Origin: Candidatus Borrarchaeum weybense
GTDB taxonomy: Archaea > Asgardarchaeota > Sifarchaeia > Borrarchaeales > Borrarchaeaceae
Length of the DNA stretch: 64,000 nt
Assembly: GCA_019057385.1 (NCBI GenBank)
Contig: JAHQJS010000003.1
Location: 1-64,000, forward strand
Reading direction: 5' to 3'
Shown here: positions 8,494 through 17,916 of the stretch, in pieces
Position numbering within the stretch: the first letter of the stretch is position 1
Layout: every line of letters starts with the position of its first letter
Made by a program: the position numbers and the translations under genes
Notes under the pieces: generated by a model
Databases searched by the model: none
Told to the model about the DNA's origin: nothing
Seen by the model: the letters and a program-made list of their open reading frames with translations, nothing else

Positions 8494-8713
8494 GAAATAC
8501 TACCTCCCAAAAAACATTTTGAAATAAAATGCATGGTTCTACAGATATAATTCAACTGCTATTTATTTTGAAGGGATAGCTAGCAAACCTTTTTATTCCA
8601 AACTTGGTTTCAGATGCTGCAAATAGTACGATAATATGTTGATTTGGATTAAAAACCTCAAGCTGAAGGATACTTTGTAAAGGAGAATATCTAGAAAACA
8701 CGGTGTAAAATAG

Positions 8714-9889
8714 ATGCAGGTTTCAGGGCAATTAATAGAAGCAGCGATTTACATTCTAATCATTTGGGTGTTCATCTATGTCGCCTACAAAGTTTTTGAT
8801 TTGAAAAATAAAGGCGTTGAACTTGGACCTTTTATCGCGATTTATCGGACTACAAGATTATCTATTATTGAAAAACTTGCGAAAAAATATCCTTCAGCGT
8901 GGAAAATTGCATTTTCAGCTGGAATTGTCATTGGGTTTCTCGGTATGCTTCAAATCATCATTGTTCTCCTACAAAATCTTCTCAATTTCTTCTTCGCACC
9001 ACTTCAGGCCAGCCCGGTTTTACCACTCCTTCCAGGTATTACGATTTCTAACGAATCACTTCCCTTTATTATTTTTGGTCTGGCTGTAGTTCTTTTGACA
9101 CATGAAATATCCCATGGAATTGCAGCACGTATTGAAGGTGTAAATTTAAAATCAGCAGGATTATTATTACTTGCTATTCTTCCTGGAGCTTTTGTTGAAC
9201 CTGAAGAAGAAGATGTGAAGCGTGTCAGCCCAGTCGCGAGATTACGTATTTTTGGTGCAGGATCATTTTCAAATATTGTAACTGCATTTCTAGTTCTCTT
9301 ACTTTTAACAAATTTTGGCTTATTGATTGCACCTCTTTTTGGCCAATCTACAGGTGTCTTAGTGACAGATATAGTTCCGGGGGGTCCATCAGATGGTATA
9401 CTTGAGCGAGGTAATGTTATCTTTTCTATCAACGGTATGCCGACGCAAAATGTACAAGAACTCTCTGATATTCTCTCAAATGTTCAAGCTTTTGAGACTA
9501 TCGAACTTGAAACGGATGAAGGAATAATTCAATTTAAAACCGGTGCACGACCAGATGATCCAGCAAAAGGTTATCTAGGAGTTTTTACGTTCAATTATTA
9601 TCCTTCTCGCTTTGGATTTCTAGGTACATTCTTCCCGCTTCAGTTATTTACACTCCTTCAATGGACTTTCCTACTCACTTTGAATATTGGTCTGCTCAAT
9701 TTGCTGCCCATCTTTTTCCTAGATGGAGATAGGATGCTAACAGAAGTCATTGGTTACTTCAGCCTAAAATTCAATAATTTTAAAATAATTGGAAACGTGA
9801 TTCTAAACGGTATTAGATCTTTCGCTCTTATGGTACTTCTCCTCAACATAATACTAACTTTTGTTAATATGGGACTTGTATCAATTTAA
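8714..9889 (+). CDS. Site-2 protease family intramembrane metalloprotease (M50)
   Basis: The protein is 391 residues with about six to seven hydrophobic segments. The zinc motif HEISHG (HExxH) lies in a membrane helix near residue 132, and the third ligand motif NLLPIFFLDGDRM (the LDG motif) near residue 335. Between them is a PDZ-like domain (about 215-290, with GGPSDGILERGNVIFSING). This is the usual architecture of S2P/RseP-like proteases that cut transmembrane anchors of regulators. The ATG start follows a short AT-rich leader. No obvious substrate or partner is adjacent. The downstream thiolase-type gene starts 34 nt later and may be co-transcribed. Confidence 0.92.
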   Translation: MQVSGQLIEAAIYILIIWVFIYVAYKVFDLKNKGVELGPFIAIYRTTRLSIIEKLAKKYPSAWKIAFSAGIVIGFLGMLQIIIVLLQNLLNFFFAPLQASPVLPLLPGITISNESLPFIIFGLAVVLLTHEISHGIAARIEGVNLKSAGLLLLAILPGAFVEPEEEDVKRVSPVARLRIFGAGSFSNIVTAFLVLLLLTNFGLLIAPLFGQSTGVLVTDIVPGGPSDGILERGNVIFSINGMPTQNVQELSDILSNVQAFETIELETDEGIIQFKTGARPDDPAKGYLGVFTFNYYPSRFGFLGTFFPLQLFTLLQWTFLLTLNIGLLNLLPIFFLDGDRMLTEVIGYFSLKFNNFKIIGNVILNGIRSFALMVLLLNIILTFVNMGLVSI

Positions 9890-9923
9890 ATATTTGAGCA
9901 GACCAAGAAGAGTGTGAGCTTAC

Positions 9924-10877
9924 TTGCAACAATGTGAATGTGGCAAAAAAGCCGTGTATTTTCAAAAACATTCGGGGCAAAAACTGTGTAAGCGGTGTTT
10001 TCTTGATTCAATAGAAAAAAAGGTTAGAAAAACCATTTCGAAACACAAAATGTTTCAAGAGAACAACCGGATAGCCTTTGCCTTGTCAGGAGGGAAGGAT
10101 AGCGTCACTTTGTTACATATTCTTCATGGGATAGAAGAAAAATTTCATAACACAGAGATGATAGCTGTTACTATAGATGAAGGAATAGTAGATTATAGAG
10201 AGGATGCAACTGCCATTGCTAAAGAAAATACAAATCAATTAGGCATTGAACATGTAATCGGGTCTTTTCACGATGTTTTTGGTGCGTCTTTGGACCAAAT
10301 CATTGAAAAAGCTGATTCCCTAAAAGAAAAAAGACTGGCCGCATGTACTTATTGTGGTGTTTTAAGAAGAAAAGCGATTAATATTGTATCACGTAATCTT
10401 AATGCAGATATCATCGTTACAGCACACAATCTTGATGATATCGCTCAAACAATTCTCATTAACTTAATCCGAGGAGATATTTGGAGATTAGGACGTGATT
10501 TAAAGTCGTCTAAAATGATTGATTCCCGCATGATTCCTAGGGTAAAGCCAGCTCGCGAAATCCCAGAAAAGGAACTAACGCTTTACGCATATTATAGAGG
10601 ACTTAATTATCATGGTGGTTCTTGCCCTTATTCAATAGAAGCATTACGTGGAGATATAAGAAATTTCCTGAATTTAATGGAAGTTAAAAGACCAGGAACT
10701 CTCTTCACACTTCTTAAAACTTCAGAAAAAATCAGTAAGGCACTTCAACTTCAGTCAAGCCAACCAATTATCCTTGGGTCATGTGAATACTGTGCAGAGC
10801 CAACTCAGAGACAAATGTGCAAAGCATGTGAGTTATTAGGTAACATTGATCTTCTTAATGAAAACAAGTCAGTCTAA
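9924..10877 (+). CDS. ncsA: tRNA 2-thiolation enzyme of the TtuA/NcsA/Ncs6 family
   Basis: The protein is 317 residues. An N-terminal zinc finger (CECGKKA...CKRC) is followed by the PP-loop ATPase motif ALSGGKDSVTLLH at about 53, a central ACTYCGVLRR cysteine motif, AHNLDDIAQT, and a second Cys pair near the C-terminus (CEYCAEP...CKAC). These are the zinc, ATP and Fe-S/catalytic cysteine positions of the TtuA/Ncs6 group, which thiolates uridine in tRNA (position 54 in thermophiles or 34 in the anticodon). The start is TTG at 9924. The call is firm for the family; which uridine is modified is not decided by sequence. Confidence 0.93.
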   Translation: MQQCECGKKAVYFQKHSGQKLCKRCFLDSIEKKVRKTISKHKMFQENNRIAFALSGGKDSVTLLHILHGIEEKFHNTEMIAVTIDEGIVDYREDATAIAKENTNQLGIEHVIGSFHDVFGASLDQIIEKADSLKEKRLAACTYCGVLRRKAINIVSRNLNADIIVTAHNLDDIAQTILINLIRGDIWRLGRDLKSSKMIDSRMIPRVKPAREIPEKELTLYAYYRGLNYHGGSCPYSIEALRGDIRNFLNLMEVKRPGTLFTLLKTSEKISKALQLQSSQPIILGSCEYCAEPTQRQMCKACELLGNIDLLNENKSV

Positions 10878-10885
10878 AAACTAAG

Positions 10886-11001
10886 TGGCGCCGGGGGAGG
10901 GATTCGAACCCTCGAGACCATCCATAGTTTCTCGGAAGAAGAAACTTCCATGGGTCACAGACTTAGCAGGCCTGCTCCCTACCAGGCTAGGATACCCCGG
11001 C
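10886..11001 (-). tRNA. tRNA-Ser(GCT) with intron in the variable arm
   Basis: The acceptor GCCGGGG pairs with CCCCGGC, followed by discriminator G and an encoded CCA (10886-10888). The anticodon stem CAGGC/GTCTG encloses the loop CTGCTAA with anticodon GCT. The T arm is GAGGG-TTCGAAT-CCCTC. The variable region is 44 nt, far too long, but removing 28 nt (10920-10947) leaves a normal class II variable arm with the stem GACCC/GGGTC. The gene lies 7 nt after the SRP RNA on the same strand, so one primary transcript is likely. Confidence 0.93.
10920..10947 (-). other. 28-nt bulge-helix-bulge intron in tRNA-Ser
   Basis: The precursor can fold as GAC/GTC outer helix, a 3-nt bulge ATG on the 3' side, a 4-bp central helix CCAT/ATGG, a 3-nt bulge GGA on the 5' side, and an inner intron helix AGTTTC/GAAACT. 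This is the canonical substrate of the archaeal splicing endonuclease. Cutting after the second base of each bulge gives the 28-nt intron. Its site in the variable arm is non-canonical, since most archaeal introns lie at 37/38. Confidence 0.88.
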
Positions 11002-11008
11002 ATAAAGT

Positions 11009-11328
11009 GCGACAGTGCTCCTAATGGTGGATATTACCTACCATTGCGGCTTATTGAAACCCGATCTCGACCCCGTGATCCCATGAGCACTCAACGTCGA
11101 GGTTTAGGTTGCTCCCTTCCGGGCCTGGCCAGGTTCGCCTCATAAAGAAAGTGACATCCTTCCTCCAAAGAATGTTCCATCTCCGCCAGTCCCATGAGGC
11201 GAGGCTTCACTGTCGTGGATTCAAGACCAACAAAGGCAAGAAAATATTGCCCATTAGGTTACTGCTCCCTGCTAAGGCCCATTGCAGGTTACAGGGCAGG
11301 GCCAGCTCCCCGAGCCTACCACTGTCGC
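11009..11328 (-). ncRNA. ffs: SRP RNA (archaeal 7S RNA)
   Basis: The minus strand holds the helix 8 signature GGCCAGGCCCGGAAGGGAGC (around 11108-11130), the SRP54-binding core. The ends GCGACAGTG (5', near 11320-11328) and CACTGTCGC (3', 11009-11017) are complementary and form the closing helix 1 typical of archaeal 7S RNA. The length, about 320 nt, fits. Helix 6 and Alu-domain elements lie between but were not folded in full. tRNA-Ser follows after 7 nt. Confidence 0.93.
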
Positions 11329-11337
11329 AAGAAATAG

Positions 11338-11361
11338 TAATATATAATTACGTTTAAAAAC
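11338..11361 (-). promoter_or_regulatory. Candidate TATA region for SRP RNA-tRNA-Ser transcription
   Basis: Two AT-rich elements lie upstream of the 7S RNA on the minus strand. TTTTTAAA (about 11352-11360) is centred about 28 nt before the RNA's closing helix, and TTATATATTA is nearer. The first has the correct archaeal TATA spacing if transcription begins at about 11328. Confidence 0.5.
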
Positions 11362-11447
11362 ATTTGCACTTCTAAGATGCCATGCCTTGCGCAATTTCAA
11401 ATAAATGGAACTGATAATCAGACTTTAGGTCGAACTAGTCTCTTAAG

Positions 11448-11792
11448 ATGAGAAATGGTGGTGATCGAATACAAAATGAGTATTGTTTAATGATTTTTAC
11501 TGCCGCAAATCAAGAGGAAGCAGAAAAAATTGCACAAGAATTAGTTGGAAAGAAAATGGCGGCTTGTGTTAATGTATTTGATGTTGCATCGATTTACTGG
11601 TGGGAAGGTAAAATTGATCGAGATACAGAAGCACTTGGAATGATCAAAACAAGGAAAGATTTAATTGAATCAATAATTGAAGAAATCAAAGTTAACCATT
11701 CTTATGAGTGTCCTGAAGTCATTGCAATTCCCATCATCGCAGGTAGCAAAGAATATCTTGACTGGATAGATGATAGCGTAAAAAAAACCTAG
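11448..11792 (+). CDS. cutA: CutA1 divalent-cation tolerance protein
   Basis: The protein is 114 residues, the usual CutA1 length. The characteristic segments are FTAANQEEAEKIAQELV, ACVNV (strand with conserved Cys), SIYWWEGKIDRDTEA and the C-terminal YECPEVIAIPI...YLDWI. CutA1 forms a very stable ferredoxin-like trimer linked to metal tolerance. Its exact biochemical role remains unsettled in the family. It stands alone, convergent with the nucleotidyltransferase gene. Confidence 0.95.
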   Translation: MRNGGDRIQNEYCLMIFTAANQEEAEKIAQELVGKKMAACVNVFDVASIYWWEGKIDRDTEALGMIKTRKDLIESIIEEIKVNHSYECPEVIAIPIIAGSKEYLDWIDDSVKKT

Positions 11793-11802
11793 TAGACCTT
11801 AA

Positions 11803-12528
11803 TTATGAGCCTTTCTGAACTCTTCGTCTAACCACAGGATCAGAATCTGTTATTCTTTTGAATATTTCTTCAAATATTTCATCCCTTTGAAGCATGCGCT
11901 TTAGATAGGTTCCAGTACGGCCAATATCATCACGTCTTAATAAGATCTTGACGCGCTCTTCAACAATATTCATGCTAACCCCTATTAGTCTAGCTGCTTC
12001 ACTCTCACGCCCGATTATCGGCCATTCATAATGCCCCTTTGCGCTTGGTTCAATTAAAAGCAGTCTTTTGTCAACACCTGGTACACGTTTTCCTGTTTTT
12101 AACCCATCTAAATCTAGTTTTCCTCCAAACGCATAAAATTCATGCTCCCGCGATCTCAAAGCTGTTAAAGGAAATGTAACAACTGTTAGATTATCTAGAG
12201 TTATATGAGCTTTTGGAGTATGATATGGTGTAGCATGCACAATTTCTCGCTTCTGAAAGGCATTAATACCCAAACCTTCACGAAGAGCTAATTCAACTGA
12301 AAAAGAACTAAGTACATATGGGATGACAACATCAATATCGCTTTCCTGCGATACAGAGCCTCTTGCAACACTTCCGTGAACAAAAGAGCGGATATTGGAG
12401 TGGCTTAAGCATTCGATGATTTGAGTAGCACGTCCCCTCTTCTCTTTGAGAAGTTTCCAAATGTCATCCGTATAAATAATTTCGACCCGATCGCCTCTTA
12501 GAACGGGTTTCTTGCTCATTTTTCTCAC
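11803..12528 (-). CDS. Archaeal nucleotidyltransferase-domain protein
   Basis: The protein is 241 residues. The motif FVHGSVARGSVSQESDIDVVI (near residue 50) is the hG[GS]-x9-13-DxD signature of the polymerase beta/minimal nucleotidyltransferase superfamily, with both metal-binding Asp present. The C-terminal half contains a helix-turn-helix-like segment (ESEAARLIGVSMNIVEERVKIL) and a basic tail. The start may be the GTG at 12528 or ATG at 12519. The stop lies 13 nt from the radical-SAM gene end region upstream, and the two genes are in the same direction and may be an operon. The substrate is unknown. Confidence 0.72.
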   Translation of the reverse strand: MRKMSKKPVLRGDRVEIIYTDDIWKLLKEKRGRATQIIECLSHSNIRSFVHGSVARGSVSQESDIDVVIPYVLSSFSVELALREGLGINAFQKREIVHATPYHTPKAHITLDNLTVVTFPLTALRSREHEFYAFGGKLDLDGLKTGKRVPGVDKRLLLIEPSAKGHYEWPIIGRESEAARLIGVSMNIVEERVKILLRRDDIGRTGTYLKRMLQRDEIFEEIFKRITDSDPVVRRRVQKGS

Positions 12529-12541
12529 ATGAAATAAGTTT

Positions 12542-13648
12542 TCACAGTGGGATATATAAAACCTCTAACATGTCTGCAGTAGGATATTCCTCAACAATAC
12601 CACATTTATACCCCATTTCTTTAAGTGTTGAAGACAATTCCTCTAAAATCCATCCATTAACTTCAAGTCTGTTTTTCTGTAGATTGATTCCAATATACTT
12701 AGGTGGAACGTTAAATTCACGAATTAACCTATTTCGAAGTTTATTGAGTGCTTCTTTTGAGAAGTCACCATCAATAACGCCCTTTAAAAGAAGGCCATCC
12801 TCAGTCACTTTTTCATAAGGTTTAGCAACATTTTTTGCACGCCGTAGCAATCTATTCTTCAATTGATATTGATCCTTGGTGATAATAGGGCAATAATGGG
12901 CCGTTATATTGCTATTTATTAGGATCCAGTCTAGAAGTTCAGTTGCTGTGGATTCACTGCCTTGAACAGCAGCAAATGTTCCTTTTTTGAGAACGAAGCC
13001 TCGATTTTTTAACTCACTAGCTTGTGATTCTGTAAATTCAAATTCATTTAAATTTATAAATGATCCATCAATGTTCTCTAAAAGCCGCACGAAATATTTT
13101 ATTTTGTTAATGTAGTCCTCTGTTGGAATTACTGGTACCTCAATTCCGACATCAAGTTCATATTCTTCAGCCCATTTCATTTGATCAGAAATGTCTTGAC
13201 ATGGCTGAAATCTTAATTCATCTAATCCCGCATCAATTAATTGCGAAAATAACTCTTTTGTTAAGAAAAGACCATTTGTGTAGAGATGAATGTGAAATTT
13301 TCGTCCAAATGATTCTTTCAACAAATGAATATAATGAAGTACACGCTGAGGGAAAAGAAGTGGTTCCCCCCCTGTAATACCTGCTCCCTTTGCATCCATC
13401 AACTGAGCTTCATGGACAATATCTATGTCATCTGTAACCTGAAGTTCATTCGCATAGATTACATCACGATCTCTTCTATTTTCAGATAAAGGGCAATACC
13501 AAAAACAATTCTTAGGCTTATTGCAACGACCAGTCACAAAAAGTACTAATTTTTGTCCTTTGATACAATATTGGCATCCAATAGGAAGTTTTCCAATAAC
13601 TAAAGATTTTCCTGCAGTTTCTTTAATTTTACGTGGCATAGATCTCAC
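12542..13648 (-). CDS. Radical SAM protein (COG2108-type, PFL-activase related)
   Basis: The protein is 368 residues. The cluster-binding motif is GRCNKPKNCFWYCP, with cysteines spaced Cx5Cx3C rather than the common Cx3Cx2C. It is followed by GAGITGGEPLLFP (the GGE motif that contacts SAM), HLYTNG and a TIM-barrel-like core to about residue 230. An N-terminal Cys pair (CQYC) and the C-terminal extension (about 270-368) are unassigned. Uncharacterised archaeal proteins related to pyruvate formate-lyase activase have this layout. The ATG at 13639 is an alternative start. It lies just upstream of the nucleotidyltransferase gene in the same direction. Confidence 0.8.
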   Translation of the reverse strand: MRSMPRKIKETAGKSLVIGKLPIGCQYCIKGQKLVLFVTGRCNKPKNCFWYCPLSENRRDRDVIYANELQVTDDIDIVHEAQLMDAKGAGITGGEPLLFPQRVLHYIHLLKESFGRKFHIHLYTNGLFLTKELFSQLIDAGLDELRFQPCQDISDQMKWAEEYELDVGIEVPVIPTEDYINKIKYFVRLLENIDGSFINLNEFEFTESQASELKNRGFVLKKGTFAAVQGSESTATELLDWILINSNITAHYCPIITKDQYQLKNRLLRRAKNVAKPYEKVTEDGLLLKGVIDGDFSKEALNKLRNRLIREFNVPPKYIGINLQKNRLEVNGWILEELSSTLKEMGYKCGIVEEYPTADMLEVLYIPL

Positions 13649-13719
13649 AAATAATGTGAGTTGATATTTAATAAATGGACTTCAAAAAAAGAAAAGAAAA
13701 AAAGTATGCCATGCTAAGC

Positions 13720-16119
13720 TCAGTCAGTTGAGCGCATTTGGTCGATCAACTCTTTGACAGCAAGTTTATTGTAATTTTGTTCCATATGTTGCAGTATTCC
13801 GTTTCTCCAAGCGCCAAAATCAGGATAGAAACGTGCTTTGAAAGTAAAGGGAGTAGCAAGTTCCTCCCTGATCTCCTTACCTTCGCTGTGCTTCCTTTCA
13901 AGAATCTTCTTGATAGTTGGATACTGCATATCTCTAGGCAACATTTCATAGCGTACAAATTGGTAACCGAAGAATGCCCGTCCTTGAGTGCTACTTCGAA
14001 TGACTTCATCAATACCAGTTACAGATTCTGAAGCTGGAATTTCTCCGTGAATATATGCTGTGCCTCGGGAGGTTTGTGTATCAATGATTTTGCCCCGGTG
14101 TTGCGACAAGATGGAAATTATAGATCCCATGTATTCTTCAGGTACTTTAACATCCATTCGAAGGATAGGTTCATAGAGAGCAGGATCTGCTGAAAGAAAA
14201 CTAACATTCAAAGCTGAAAATGTCATTACAAATATCTGTCCAGCGCGTGTATGAGCAGGATCCTCGTGAACTATGGCGTCTGTGACTACAACTTTTAACC
14301 CAAGAACTGGCTCTTTAGCTAGTCCTCCTTCAAATGTAAAATCACGGAAGGTTGAGATAACATATGCCTTAATTCTATCAAGTCTTTGCACTCCAACGGT
14401 TTTGTTTACTAGGATATTGGGACCTTGAATCGCCCATATATTCCTTGCCTCTTTCGTATCCCAGCCAGCCTCTTCTCTTAATATTTTTGCCCGTTCTTTT
14501 TTATCTTGATATTCATCGATTCTTTCTTCTCTGATTAATTTTATAGTCGTATCATCAAGAGGTTCGACATATAACTCAAGTTTATTATGCCCTTCTGGAC
14601 ACTTGGTCTTAATGTTAACACCTTGTCGACGGATTCTTTCCATATACACAGTTATTGGGATACCGATCTTAATTGGTACTTCTTCTTGTACACGTTTTGT
14701 TAGTATATCGATTTGTAGAGGGTCAATTCCGCTGAGAATATATTCACCACTTTTTTCGTCTTTACGGAACGAAGCTGTTGGATCAGCCATTACCCACTTA
14801 CCAACTACGTCACCTAATTTTGCAAGATCCTTAGGATCCTCAGGTTTGATACTACGGCTAACAACCGCATCAGAAGCATAAATAATCTTTTCAAAGCCGG
14901 GGAGTTCTTTATTATCTAATGAAAAGAACGTCTCACCTGAAGGTACAATATCCGGTAACTCTACAGCAAAGAGATTTCCAGCAGGTATTTCATCAACGGC
15001 TAATAACGAATCAATTTCCATAATACCTAAACGTCTGAGTCTTGCCGTCCTTCGAGCATTTGACAAGTAGATTTCGTCTCCCTGGCGCAGTGTGCCAGAA
15101 AGTACGCGTCCAATTAAAGTTGGGCGTTTGGTTTTTGGATGAATGAAAATTTTTGTTAACAATCCAATAAGAGGTCCATTAGAATCTACATTTATCAACG
15201 AATAAGCTGCCCAAGCTTCAATATCATCTTTGATTTCATCAACTGATGAGACATTCTCTCCTTTTGAGATATCGCCGCGCCATAGATGCTCCATACGATA
15301 TTTTTGCGCCTCTTTTGGGCTTGGTAAATGCTCGATTACGACTTCAAGCATTGCTTCATCTAAGGGGAGGTTGTCTCGTAACCAGAGGATTGGTTCTTCA
15401 GTATTGTTATCGATTGCCTCTTGATATTTTTCGATCACAACTTTTGCAGAAATGCCCTTTCTTTTTAACATTGGTATCGTAAAAGCCCAACCATCTTTTG
15501 CACTCCCAAAGACCACTTTTCCTGCAGTGGCATTTAAAGTCCATTCGTCCTTGAATCTTTCAGGAGCAACTGCGGTAATAGCCCTATTCACTTCCTTGAT
15601 AATGCCATCGAATCTCTCAATAACTTCTTGCGGTGGTAATTTTAACTCTCGAATTAAGCGATCTACTTTGTTAATGAATAGCACGGGTTTGCACCATTCG
15701 TCACCGACCGACAGTCGAATATTCGTTTCTGTTTGTGTCATTACGCCTTCAAGTGCATCAACAAGCAAAACAGCACCATCACTTCCTCGAAGCGCACGGC
15801 TTACTTCCCCAGTAAAACTGATGTGCCCAGGGGTGTCATTAATTTCTAACAAATACGTTTGACCTTCAAAATCATAATTGAGGAGTACGACTGATGTGAA
15901 GATAGTAATGCCTCGCATTTGTTCTTCTTCGTCGTAGTCCGTAAGCCTTCGTTCGCCTGCTAAAGTATCGCTTAATAAACCAGCACGTCTCATAAGGAAA
16001 TCGCAGGCGGTGCTTTTACCGTGATCGATATGAGCAGTAATCGAAAAAATGCGTCTTAAATCAAGCGGATGCGTCTTAACCATATTTTGAATTTCTTCTT
16101 CGCCCTTTACCTTTACCAT
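13720..16119 (-). CDS. Elongation factor 2 paralogue (aEF-2p-like GTPase)
   Basis: The protein is 799 residues, longer than the typical archaeal EF-2 (about 730). The G domain is intact: TAHIDHGKST (29-37), EEEQMRGITI (switch I), NDTPGH and NKVDR. EF-2 domains II-V follow in order. Domain III reads SGIDPLQIDI where normal EF-2 has a conserved GxLHLE-type segment. The domain IV tip reads HEDPAHTRAGQI where EF-2 has a His-Arg-Gly diphthamide loop. The His is alignable but its neighbours are changed. Diverged EF-2 paralogues are known in Asgard archaea (work on EF-2/diphthamide evolution in archaea). A canonical EF-2 is not in the window, so whether this is the only copy cannot be told. Confidence 0.85.
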   Translation of the reverse strand: MVKVKGEEEIQNMVKTHPLDLRRIFSITAHIDHGKSTACDFLMRRAGLLSDTLAGERRLTDYDEEEQMRGITIFTSVVLLNYDFEGQTYLLEINDTPGHISFTGEVSRALRGSDGAVLLVDALEGVMTQTETNIRLSVGDEWCKPVLFINKVDRLIRELKLPPQEVIERFDGIIKEVNRAITAVAPERFKDEWTLNATAGKVVFGSAKDGWAFTIPMLKRKGISAKVVIEKYQEAIDNNTEEPILWLRDNLPLDEAMLEVVIEHLPSPKEAQKYRMEHLWRGDISKGENVSSVDEIKDDIEAWAAYSLINVDSNGPLIGLLTKIFIHPKTKRPTLIGRVLSGTLRQGDEIYLSNARRTARLRRLGIMEIDSLLAVDEIPAGNLFAVELPDIVPSGETFFSLDNKELPGFEKIIYASDAVVSRSIKPEDPKDLAKLGDVVGKWVMADPTASFRKDEKSGEYILSGIDPLQIDILTKRVQEEVPIKIGIPITVYMERIRRQGVNIKTKCPEGHNKLELYVEPLDDTTIKLIREERIDEYQDKKERAKILREEAGWDTKEARNIWAIQGPNILVNKTVGVQRLDRIKAYVISTFRDFTFEGGLAKEPVLGLKVVVTDAIVHEDPAHTRAGQIFVMTFSALNVSFLSADPALYEPILRMDVKVPEEYMGSIISILSQHRGKIIDTQTSRGTAYIHGEIPASESVTGIDEVIRSSTQGRAFFGYQFVRYEMLPRDMQYPTIKKILERKHSEGKEIREELATPFTFKARFYPDFGAWRNGILQHMEQNYNKLAVKELIDQMRSTD

Positions 16120-16404
16120 TTTAGTTCACCTTTTGTCTTATCTCAGATTTATTCAATTTATTTCAAAAGAATTAAAAGGATTTTTCAAATAATCACTAAG
16201 CTTGTTTTCGCAAGAGAACAAGTAGTATAAACGGTAGAATATATTTATTAACACATTCCGAACACCAAGTAGAATTTAAATCCTTTTCTTTGATTACATA
16301 TTCCCGAAAAATAGAATATCTATATAAATTTTATGCGCTTAAATTTTGAGCATTTACAGTAATTTTGAAAAACAAAGGAATTTTCACCTTAAATGAGACA
16401 CTTG

Positions 16405-17889
16405 TTATGTCAAAACTCGTTTGGAGAAGTCTGGTTTTTGCTTATGATATCTTGTGTTTTGTTCGAATGTATAAGCAACTTGAAGAATCTGACCTTCCTT
16501 GAAGGAATTTCCTATAATTTGTAATCCAATAGGCAAACCATTTTCAAACCCACAAGGAATAGATATCGCGGGTACCCCAGCAAGATTAACTGATACAGTA
16601 TAGATGTCCGCTAAATACATTGCTAATGGATCATCAATCTTTTCACCAATTTTGAATGAGAGATACGGCATTGTCGGTCCAATTAATACATCAACATCTT
16701 GAAATGCCTTTTCAAAATCTTGCTTAATTATCGTTCGAACTTTAAGTGCCTTAAGATAATACTGGTCATAATATCCTGCTGAAAGTGCATATGTCCCAAG
16801 CATGATTCGACGTCTTACTTCTGCTCCAAATCCTATTCGCCTATTTTGCGATATTGTTTCATCCATTGCTTTATCTTTTTCTATTCGATATCCATAACGA
16901 ATACCATCATAGCGGGCAAGATTTGAACTCGCTTCACTCATGGCGATGATATAATACGCTGGAAGCGAATATTTCAATGATGGGAGAGATAGTTCCGTGT
17001 ATACGGCCCCTAAATTCTCTAGTTTTTGTATAGCGGCCCATACGGATTTTATAACAGATTCATCTGTGCCTTCTATACCTTCTGAAATAAATTCCTGTGG
17101 TACGCCAATCTTAATGGAGGAAACATCATCCTGTAAATATTTCGTATAGTCCTCTTCAGGAGTATCAATGCTTGTACTGTCCTTTGGATCATACCCAGCA
17201 ATTACAGTCAGCAATAATGCGGCATCGTGAACATCTTTTGTAATCGGCCCTATTTGTTCTAAACTGTTAGCGTATGCGATTAATCCATACCTACTGACTA
17301 GACCATAAGTTGGCTTAAGACCAACGACAGAGCAAAAACTTGCTGGACAACGAATTGATCCTCCAGTATCAGTTCCCAGTGCCATAATTGTCTCATCTGA
17401 TGCAACTGCAGCAGCGCTTCCCCCGCTACTACCACCAGGTACCCTTTCTAGACTCCAAGGATTTAATGTGGATCCAAAATAACTTGATTCTGTGCTACTC
17501 CCCATCGCGAACTCATCCATGTTCATCTTACCAAGAGGAACCATCCCAAATGTCTTTATGAGCTCAACGACTTTGGCATCATAGGGAGGAACATAATTTT
17601 CAAGCATCTTTGAGCCACAGGTAGTGCGAATTCCCTTGGTCGAGATTGTGTCCTTGATGCCAAGAGGAATTCCGAACAGAGGTTTCCCCCATTGATCTTT
17701 CGAGAATGTGTTGTCAAGTTCTTTTGACAGATCTAGCGCGGCGTCCTTTGTAAGTGTTATAAATGCATTTAAATCCTTATCAAATCGTTCAATTTGCTCG
17801 AAACATGCTAAAACGATGGACTCAGCCGATATTTCTTGTGATTCAAGTTTTTCAAGCAATTCATGAGCCGTAAATTCATTTAAATCCAC
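16405..17889 (-). CDS. gatA: Glutamyl-tRNA(Gln)/aspartyl-tRNA(Asn) amidotransferase subunit A
   Basis: About 494 residues of the amidase-signature family. The motifs are [10 protein letters not shown] (catalytic Lys), [14 protein letters not shown] (Ser of the Ser-cisSer-Lys triad), [12 protein letters not shown] and [27 protein letters not shown] is specific for GatA. GatA releases ammonia from glutamine to amidate Glu-tRNA(Gln) or Asp-tRNA(Asn) together with GatB and GatC, which are not in the window. The frame extends to a TTG at 17907, but the GTG at 17889 has GGGGTG at a suitable distance and gives the usual N-terminus. The upstream nitrilase-family gene is in the same direction with a very small gap. 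Confidence 0.95.
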   Translation of the reverse strand: MDLNEFTAHELLEKLESQEISAESIVLACFEQIERFDKDLNAFITLTKDAALDLSKELDNTFSKDQWGKPLFGIPLGIKDTISTKGIRTTCGSKMLENYVPPYDAKVVELIKTFGMVPLGKMNMDEFAMGSSTESSYFGSTLNPWSLERVPGGSSGGSAAAVASDETIMALGTDTGGSIRCPASFCSVVGLKPTYGLVSRYGLIAYANSLEQIGPITKDVHDAALLLTVIAGYDPKDSTSIDTPEEDYTKYLQDDVSSIKIGVPQEFISEGIEGTDESVIKSVWAAIQKLENLGAVYTELSLPSLKYSLPAYYIIAMSEASSNLARYDGIRYGYRIEKDKAMDETISQNRRIGFGAEVRRRIMLGTYALSAGYYDQYYLKALKVRTIIKQDFEKAFQDVDVLIGPTMPYLSFKIGEKIDDPLAMYLADIYTVSVNLAGVPAISIPCGFENGLPIGLQIIGNSFKEGQILQVAYTFEQNTRYHKQKPDFSKRVLT

Positions 17890-17916
17890 AGTGCAATAAC
17901 ACCCCAAATTGCCATA

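Noticed and set aside
10885..11357. Two plus-strand open frames over the tRNA and SRP RNA region
   Set aside because: They lie antisense to structured RNA genes whose features are certain; the apparent proteins are artefacts of the GC-rich RNA sequences.
13746..15862. Several antisense and alternate frames inside the EF-2 paralogue
   Set aside because: EF-2 motifs cover the minus strand continuously; the other frames are shadows.
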